From the NCBI GenBank assembly GCA_946479515.1, contig CAMLGF010000069.1, forward strand, positions 1 to 19,766: a stretch of 19,766 nucleotides of DNA. The letters run 5' to 3'. Below are positions 15,203 to 19,766 of this stretch, piece by piece (the first letter of the stretch is position 1; the number at the start of each line of letters is the position of its first letter). Both the position numbers and the translations under genes were made by a program. The DNA comes from an uncultured Pseudomonadota bacterium (GTDB taxonomy: Bacteria; Pseudomonadota; Gammaproteobacteria; Steroidobacterales; Steroidobacteraceae). Under the pieces are notes generated by a model. It ran no database searches and was not told where the DNA came from. It was given only the letters and a program-made list of their open reading frames with translations.

Positions 15203-16996
15203 CTACTTCCCCACCTTGAGAACGGCGAGGAAGGCTTCCTGCGGAATCTCCACCTGTCCCAGTTGCTTCATGCGCTTCTTGCCCTCTTTCTGCTTCTCGA
15301 GCAGCTTCTTCTTGCGCGTGATGTCGCCACCATAGCACTTGGCCAGCACGTTCTTGCGCAAGGCCTTGACGGTGGCGCGGGCGATGACATGGCTGCCGAT
15401 GGCCGCCTGCACCGCCACTTCGAACATCTGCCGCGGTATCAGCTCCTGCATCTTGTCGACCAGTTGCCGGCCGCGCTCGTAGGCGGAGTCGCGATGCACG
15501 ATGATGGACAGCGCGTCCACCTTGTCGCCGTTGATGAGCACGTCGAGCTTCACCAGCGGCGCGGGCTGGAAATGACTGAATTCGTAATCGAACGAGGCAT
15601 AGCCGCGGCTGGTGGACTTCAGGCGGTCGAAGAAGTCGAGCACCACTTCTGCGAGCGGCAGCTCGTACTGCAGCGACACCTGGGTGCCGAGATACAGCAT
15701 CTTCTTCTGCACGCCGCGCTTGTCCGCGCACAACTGCAGCACGCCGCCGACGTGGTCGGGAGGCACGAGGATGTTGGCGAGGATGATGGGCTCGCGCAGC
15801 TCCTCGATCTTGTCCACCGGCGGTAGTTTGGCCGGGTTGTCGACCGAGATCGTCTCGCCAGCGGTGGTGACGACTTCGTAGACCACCGTCGGCGCCGAGG
15901 TCACCAGCTCGATCTGATATTCGCGCTCGAGCCGCTCCTGCACGATGTCCATGTGCAGAAGCCCCAGGAACCCGACGCGGAAGCCGAAGCCGAGCGCGCC
16001 GGAAACCTCCGGCTCGAAGTGCAAGGCCGAATCGTTGAGACGCAGCTTGCTCAGCGCATCGCGGAATTTGTCGTAGTCGTCGGAGACGATCGGGAACATG
16101 CCGGCGAACACGCGCGGCTGCACCTGCTTGAAGCCCGGCAGCGGTTCCGCGGCGGGCTGCCGCTCGAGCGTGATGGTGTCGCCCACGGGCGCGCCGTCGA
16201 TCTCCTTGATGCCGGCGATGACGAAACCCACGTCGCCCGGGCCCAGCTCGCGCGCCGGCACCGACTTCGGCGTGAAACGACCCACCTTGTCGACGAGGTG
16301 CGCGCGGCCGGTGGACATGACCCGCATCTTGTCGCCGGCCTTGATGATGCCATTGACGATGCGCACGAGCGTGACCACGCCCACGTAGTTGTCGAACCAG
16401 GAGTCGATGATCAGCGCCTGCAGCGGCGCGGCCGGATCGCCCTTGGGCGCCGGAATGCGTTCGATGAGCTGCTCGATGAGATCCTCGACGCCCTCGCCCG
16501 TCTTGCCGGAGACCTTCAAGGCATGGTCGGCGGGAATGCCGATCACGGCCTCGATTTCCTTGATCACCCGCGCCGGATCGGCCGAAGGCAGATCGATCTT
16601 GTTGATCACCGGCACGACTTCCAGGCCGAGCTCGGTCGCGGTGTAGCAGTTCGCCACGCTCTGAGCCTCGACACCCTGCGTGGCGTCGACCACCAGCAGC
16701 GCGCCATCACAGGCGGCCAGCGAGCGCGAGACCTCGTAGGAGAAGTCCACGTGTCCCGGCGTGTCGATCAGGTTCAGCTGGTATCGCTGGCCGTCGCGTT
16801 TCGACGTGTAATAAAGAGTGACCGACTGCGCCTTGATCGTGATGCCGCGCTCGCGCTCGAGCTCGAGGGAGTCGAGCACCTGGTCCTGCATCTCGCGGGC
16901 TTCCAGGCCGCCGCATATCTGGATGAACCGGTCAGCGAGGGTGGACTTGCCGTGATCGACGTGGGCGATGATCGAAAAATTGCGGATGCGTTCCAT
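15203..16996 (-). CDS. lepA: Elongation factor 4 (LepA), translational GTPase
   Basis: Ribosome-associated GTPase related to EF-G, implicated in 30S biogenesis and initiation and in back-translocation under stress. ATG 16996 gives 597 residues (E. coli 599) and begins [19 protein letters not shown], the family's usual start; the frame is open to 17047 but that extension is not conserved. GTPase motifs are AHVDHGKST (11-19), RGITIKAQ (50-57), DTPGH (78-82) and NKID (132-135). The domain that separates it from EF-G shows LNSD-like pieces ([12 protein letters not shown]) and the C-terminal LepA_C domain has [27 protein letters not shown]. It has no EF-G domain IV. It lies 55 bp after the glutaredoxin gene, the largest gap in the minus-strand run, with a possible own promoter there, and 3 bp before lepB. 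Confidence 0.98.
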   Translation of the reverse strand: MERIRNFSIIAHVDHGKSTLADRFIQICGGLEAREMQDQVLDSLELERERGITIKAQSVTLYYTSKRDGQRYQLNLIDTPGHVDFSYEVSRSLAACDGALLVVDATQGVEAQSVANCYTATELGLEVVPVINKIDLPSADPARVIKEIEAVIGIPADHALKVSGKTGEGVEDLIEQLIERIPAPKGDPAAPLQALIIDSWFDNYVGVVTLVRIVNGIIKAGDKMRVMSTGRAHLVDKVGRFTPKSVPARELGPGDVGFVIAGIKEIDGAPVGDTITLERQPAAEPLPGFKQVQPRVFAGMFPIVSDDYDKFRDALSKLRLNDSALHFEPEVSGALGFGFRVGFLGLLHMDIVQERLEREYQIELVTSAPTVVYEVVTTAGETISVDNPAKLPPVDKIEELREPIILANILVPPDHVGGVLQLCADKRGVQKKMLYLGTQVSLQYELPLAEVVLDFFDRLKSTSRGYASFDYEFSHFQPAPLVKLDVLINGDKVDALSIIVHRDSAYERGRQLVDKMQELIPRQMFEVAVQAAIGSHVIARATVKALRKNVLAKCYGGDITRKKKLLEKQKEGKKRMKQLGQVEIPQEAFLAVLKVGK

Positions 16997-17051
16997 CAGG
17001 TCGGCCTGCCGCGGCGAGGGAGCGGGGGCCCACCCGAAAGACGGCAAAAAA

Positions 17052-17321
17052 TCAGCGCGGGAGTATAGCCGGACGCGGCGGTACCAACCTTAAAAGTTCT
17101 TGGGAATTCAGCGTGTAATGGCAAATCGCGCTGCCATCCAGCAGCAGGACGGGCACCTTGAGGCCGTACCGGCGGACCAGGTCCGCATCGCTGTCGACGT
17201 CGACCACGGTCACGATGGGTATGCGGCCGTCGCGCTCCAGAGCCGCCAGCTCCGTGAGCATTTCCTCGCACAGATGGCAGTCTGCCCGGCTGAGGACCAC
17301 GAGACCCGGGGGCAGATTCAT
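17052..17321 (-). CDS. Glutaredoxin-family thioredoxin-like protein
   Basis: An 89-residue thioredoxin-fold protein of the small 'glutaredoxin family' (DUF836-like). The strand [15 protein letters not shown] presents a CxxC active site (C15, C18). VPVLLLDG holds the cis-Pro expected in the fold (P57). The intervening helix [10 protein letters not shown] and the strand [19 protein letters not shown] complete the beta-alpha-beta pattern. It lacks a signal peptide, so it acts in the cytoplasm; its partner protein is unknown. It sits between rseB (25-bp gap) and lepA (55-bp gap), where Pseudomonas has mucC and mucD. The start ATG 17321 is the first Met and fits the family length. Confidence 0.85.
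   Translation of the reverse strand: MNLPPGLVVLSRADCHLCEEMLTELAALERDGRIPIVTVVDVDSDADLVRRYGLKVPVLLLDGSAICHYTLNSQELLRLVPPRPAILPR
17062..17067 (-). promoter_or_regulatory. Candidate -10 box for lepA within the end of the glutaredoxin gene
   Basis: Read on the minus strand, TATACT (5 of 6) is followed by a GC-rich CCCGCGC. It lies about 66 nt before the lepA ATG and just upstream of the 55-bp gap, the longest in the run. No good -35 element lies 16-18 bp upstream. It would allow lepA-lepB and later genes to be transcribed independently of rpoE. Confidence 0.27.
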
Positions 17322-17346
17322 GGACGGCGCCGCGCGGCCGGCGCCA

Positions 17347-18387
17347 TTACTTGCGGCGTGGCGGCGCGATGTCCAGACCGTCGGCGTCGGATGACTTCTG
17401 CGAGGTCGCCTTCACCTGGGTGGCGATGAACTTGACAGTGGTGGGCGGCACTTCGCCCACGACGGTGATCTGGTGATCGTCGACCACGGTCGAGAAGGCG
17501 GAGGAAGACCCGATGCGCGCCGGGCCCTCGGCCGCCTGGGCGTCGGGCTTGCGCGGCTCGACGAACACCGACACCGACGCCACGCCGTCGGTGAACACCA
17601 GGTGCGCGACCGGCTCGCTCGAGCCCGGCAGGGCCTGGTTGGCCCGCGATGCCATGCGGAAACCCGGAGGCAGTCTCATGGCGTCCCATAGCGCGGGCGA
17701 TGCAGCGTTCGCCACGCGGCTGTCGGCACGCAGCCAGCGGTAGTTGGAGGCATCCACCTGCGGCTTGAACATGGAATCGGGAATGCGCTCGGGCAGATCG
17801 ATGCTGGAAAAGAGGATCTGCTCGATGACCTGGCCGCTGCGGTCGCAGAGCTGCGTCTTGAGCGGCATGTAGGTTTCTTCGTCGATCCAGAGACGATAAC
17901 CGTAGCGATACTCGTCGCGCGGATGCAGTGCGACCACGCGCGAAGTGCGGCCCAGCAGCCGCTCGCGCTCGCCGCCGAGGATTTCGTAAACCTGCGATTC
18001 GTCGCCGCCGGCCAGCGACGGCAACGCGCCGAGCAGCGGACCATCGGGCGCGCGGCGTTCCACCAGCACGGTACGCCGGTCGGGCAGATAACAGGTGAGC
18101 TCATCGCCTTCGCGGATGAATTCGCGGCCCGAGGCATCGAGCGACAGCAGTCGTTCGGAAACATCACGGCCACGTACGCGATGGATGATGCGCAGGGTCT
18201 CGGCGCGCGTGCCGCGCACGTGCGTGAAGACACCGACGTAGTTGCGGCTGGTGAGCGCCTTGTTCATGCGCTCCAGCCAGTCCTTGGGTTCGGCGCCCAG
18301 CGCCAGGCCCGCGGTCAGCAGCAGGGAAAGACTCGCGAACCACGCCAGCTGTTGCCGGGAGCGGAACCGGCGCGAATCACGGCGCAT
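17347..18387 (-). CDS. rseB: Sigma-E factor regulatory protein RseB/MucB
   Basis: Periplasmic negative regulator that binds the anti-sigma factor RseA and shields it from proteolysis by DegS/AlgW; lipopolysaccharide or misfolded lipoproteins relieve this. The 346-residue protein has a signal peptide: a basic N-terminus (MRRDSRRFRSRQQ), a hydrophobic core (about 15-30), and a likely cut at ALGA-EPKDW. The large LolA-like domain includes WLERMNKALTSRNYVGVFTH and REFIREGDELTCYLPDRR. The smaller C-terminal domain includes LPPGFRM and HLVFTDGVASVSVFVEP, the usual MucB C-terminal pattern. ATG 18387 overlaps the last 11 bases of rseA and has GGAG 8 nt upstream. A much longer in-frame reading upstream through rseA has no relation to the family. 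The last residues (about 325-346) are hydrophilic and unconserved. Confidence 0.95.
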   Translation of the reverse strand: MRRDSRRFRSRQQLAWFASLSLLLTAGLALGAEPKDWLERMNKALTSRNYVGVFTHVRGTRAETLRIIHRVRGRDVSERLLSLDASGREFIREGDELTCYLPDRRTVLVERRAPDGPLLGALPSLAGGDESQVYEILGGERERLLGRTSRVVALHPRDEYRYGYRLWIDEETYMPLKTQLCDRSGQVIEQILFSSIDLPERIPDSMFKPQVDASNYRWLRADSRVANAASPALWDAMRLPPGFRMASRANQALPGSSEPVAHLVFTDGVASVSVFVEPRKPDAQAAEGPARIGSSSAFSTVVDDHQITVVGEVPPTTVKFIATQVKATSQKSSDADGLDIAPPRRK

Positions 18388-19120
18388 CGGCGCTCTCCAC
18401 ATCCGTGGGCGCGGCTTCTGGGACCACCGTTCCCTCGCCGGTCTCCGCGCCGACGATGCCGAGCAAGGCCATGCGCCGTGTGAGTGGACCGGAATATTCG
18501 CTGTGGGCAACCACGTAATTCGCCAGCCGGGCCGGCGGCGCGAGGCTGGTCGCGGAGCTCGGCGCGGGAGTGCTGTAAAGACCGGTTTCATCGGCCGACG
18601 CGGACCGCGCGGGCGAGCTGTTGACGGCGACGGTGGTGCCGGTGGGCTCAGGAGCCACCAGCACCGTGGTCGGCGACGTGGTGCTGGCCAAGGTATCCAC
18701 ACCCGGCTCCTGGGAGCCTCGCAGCCAGAAAATGGAAATGGCAGCCACGCTGGCGGCAATGCCCGCGCCCGCCAACGGCGCGCCCACCCGCGACCAGCGC
18801 TGACGACGGGCGCCAGCCGCTGCCGGCACCAGGGCACCGGCCCGGGAATTGTCCACCGTCGCGGCATCGCCGTAGCTGGCTTCCTTCGCCAGGACCGTCT
18901 GCACGCGGACGGCGACGCGATCGTGGAGAACCACGCCGCGTTCGGCCCGCAAGGCGGCGCCGATCAGGGAATAGCGCGACCACTGCGCGCGCAGGGATTC
19001 GTCACGCGCCAGGCGCCGCGCGAGCAGCTCACACTCCGCGGCAGGCAACTCACCATCGAACATGGCGGAGAGCTGACTGCCTCTCTCGCCGTGTCGATCG
19101 TCCGGGCGCTCTTCGCTCAT
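18377..19120 (-). CDS. rseA: Anti-sigma-E factor RseA/MucA
   Basis: Single-pass inner-membrane protein that holds RpoE inactive until it is cut by DegS/AlgW and RseP. It has 247 residues, longer than E. coli RseA (216). The N-terminal cytoplasmic anti-sigma domain (about 14-80) has QLSAMFDGELPAAECELLARRL and WSRYSLIGAALR. The membrane segment is about 113-133. A Ser/Thr/Pro/Ala-rich linker spans about 136-196. The periplasmic C-terminal motif PARLANYVVAHSEYSG (196-211) resembles the RseA C-terminal domain that contacts RseB. The ATG overlaps the rpoE stop as ATGA, so sigma and anti-sigma synthesis are probably coupled. The stop lies within the start of rseB. Confidence 0.94.
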   Translation of the reverse strand: MSEERPDDRHGERGSQLSAMFDGELPAAECELLARRLARDESLRAQWSRYSLIGAALRAERGVVLHDRVAVRVQTVLAKEASYGDAATVDNSRAGALVPAAAGARRQRWSRVGAPLAGAGIAASVAAISIFWLRGSQEPGVDTLASTTSPTTVLVAPEPTGTTVAVNSSPARSASADETGLYSTPAPSSATSLAPPARLANYVVAHSEYSGPLTRRMALLGIVGAETGEGTVVPEAAPTDVESADAP

Positions 19121-19725
19121 ACCATTTCCTCGGTGCGGCCGAGGCCGCCTTCAAAAACCTCGCGCAGGCGCTTGTCGATGGCCTCGCGCGCTCGAAAAAT
19201 ACGGGAACGCACCGTGCCCACGGGACACTCCATGGCGGCCGCGATCTCCTCGTAACTCAGTCCGTCGAGTTCGCGCAGCACGATGGCCGTCTTGAGTTCC
19301 TCAGGCAAACCTTCGATCGCAGAGTTCACGATGCCGCGAATTTCTTCGGTGAGGGCCATGCCCTCCGGTGTGTCCGGATCCTGAAGCCTGGTTTGCACGC
19401 TGTGCGATTCCTCAGGGTCGGTCAGATCGAGGTCGTAGGCGATGGGGCTGCGGTCGCGGGAGGCGAGTGAGTTCTTGGCGGTGTTGATGGCGATGCGATA
19501 CATCCACGTGTAGAAGGCGCTGTCGCCCCGAAACTGCGGTAGCGCCCGATACGCCTTGATGAAGGCCTCTTGCGCAATGTCTTCGGCTTCTGCGGGGTTT
19601 CGCACGTAACGCAACACCAGCTTCACCACCTTGTGCTGGTACTTGCGTACCAGCAGGTCGAACGCACTCTTGTCACCGCGCTGAACGCGTTTGACGAGTA
19701 CCAGGTCACTCTCTTCCGTCGTCAC
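19117..19725 (-). CDS. rpoE: ECF sigma factor RpoE/AlgU
   Basis: Extracytoplasmic-function sigma factor directing RNA polymerase to envelope-stress promoters. It has 202 residues. Region 2 includes KSAFDLLVRKYQHKVVKLVL, AEDIAQEAFIKAYRAL, and FRGDSAFYTWMYRIAINTAKN. Region 4 includes LPEELKTAIVLRELDGLSYEEIA and CPVGTVRSRIFRAREAIDKRL, nearly identical to AlgU. The start is GTG at 19725: alignment with AlgU at DLVLVKRVQRGDK puts the N-terminus there. A hairpin precedes the start (see 19726-19743). It heads the sixteen-gene minus-strand run, and RpoE normally activates its own promoter, which would lie at or beyond the right edge of the window. The stop overlaps rseA by 4 nt. Confidence 0.97.
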   Translation of the reverse strand: MTTEESDLVLVKRVQRGDKSAFDLLVRKYQHKVVKLVLRYVRNPAEAEDIAQEAFIKAYRALPQFRGDSAFYTWMYRIAINTAKNSLASRDRSPIAYDLDLTDPEESHSVQTRLQDPDTPEGMALTEEIRGIVNSAIEGLPEELKTAIVLRELDGLSYEEIAAAMECPVGTVRSRIFRAREAIDKRLREVFEGGLGRTEEMV

Positions 19726-19743
19726 AGGAGCACCCCGGCTCCT
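19726..19743 (-). promoter_or_regulatory. Hairpin next to the rpoE start that pairs its Shine-Dalgarno sequence
   Basis: On the minus strand AGGAGC, a CGGGGT loop, and GCTCCT form a perfect 6-bp stem that ends directly before the GTG start. The first arm contains the only good Shine-Dalgarno (AAGGAG), and the second arm is an anti-Shine-Dalgarno. The AGGAG is 13 nt or so from GTG, farther than usual, in linear form. The pairing is seen; a role in limiting or thermally tuning rpoE translation is inference. Confidence 0.45.
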
Positions 19744-19766
19744 TGCGAGCTGAATAGACCCTGAAC

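Noticed and set aside
14282..15826. Rightward open frame of 514 codons opposite lepB and lepA
   Set aside because: It spans the junction of two certain genes on the other strand and is His/Arg/Gln-rich. No sign of a real protein.
16997..17047. 17-codon N-terminal extension of lepA
   Set aside because: The family starts at MERIRN or similar (ATG 16996); the extension is not conserved and enters the gap after the glutaredoxin stop.
17046..17051. Run of six T on the minus strand right after the glutaredoxin stop, considered as a terminator
   Set aside because: No stable hairpin precedes it, only a 4-bp CGCG pairing, and lepA follows in the same direction.
18388..18867. In-frame extension of rseB through most of rseA
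   Set aside because: It has no similarity to RseB and the signal peptide begins at ATG 18387 with a good Shine-Dalgarno.
19744..19766. Possible RpoE-type promoter element (TCTATT on the minus strand) upstream of rpoE
   Set aside because: The -35 region would lie outside the window, so no spacing can be judged.

Overview
The window is high-GC, densely packed bacterial chromosome. Gene content and order match the core chromosome of a gammaproteobacterium. The strongest clue is the minus-strand run rpoE/algU, rseA/mucA, rseB/mucB, lepA, lepB, DUF4845, rnc, era, recO, pdxJ, acpS, an order known from Pseudomonas- and Xanthomonas-type genomes. A csiV gene directly after mfd is also a gammaproteobacterial arrangement. 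A deep-branching group such as Steroidobacterales, Nevskiales or Xanthomonadales is my guess from GC and gene order, not something the sequence proves. I see no tRNA, rRNA, CRISPR, insertion sequence or phage gene.

Left part (1-6031): a lipoprotein-releasing permease of the LolC/LolE family runs leftward and is cut by the window edge just before its stop. Divergent from it are a small exported BamE-like protein (1353-1652), the transcription-repair coupling factor mfd (1843-5385), and csiV (5402-6031). Candidate -10 boxes with GC-rich discriminators precede these three rightward genes, and csiV looks leaderless.

Right part (6078-19725): sixteen minus-strand genes follow one another with gaps of 55 bp or less and five ATGA/GTGA-type overlaps. 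In transcription order they are rpoE, rseA, rseB, a thin glutaredoxin, lepA, lepB, DUF4845, rnc, era, recO, pdxJ, acpS, a predicted 3'-5' exonuclease, rlmD, nagZ and a PAS/LOV-GGDEF protein. The set links envelope-stress sigma control (RpoE/RseA/RseB) to protein export (LepB), translation and ribosome maturation (LepA, RNase III, Era, RlmD), DNA repair (RecO, exonuclease), cofactor supply (PdxJ, AcpS) and cell-wall recycling (NagZ). The mucC and mucD genes often found after mucB are absent here.

The most unusual item is the last gene (6078-7007). Its sensor domain is almost textbook LOV but has Pro where the photoactive Cys belongs and His where the signalling Gln belongs. It is fused to a GGDEF domain whose signature is replaced by DGASI while the RxxD inhibitory-site motif is kept. 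It looks like a non-canonical, probably non-catalytic sensor or c-di-GMP receptor coupled by overlap to nagZ. A second point is a 6-bp hairpin next to the rpoE GTG start that would pair the best Shine-Dalgarno sequence. Most of the rest is ordinary, conserved housekeeping DNA.
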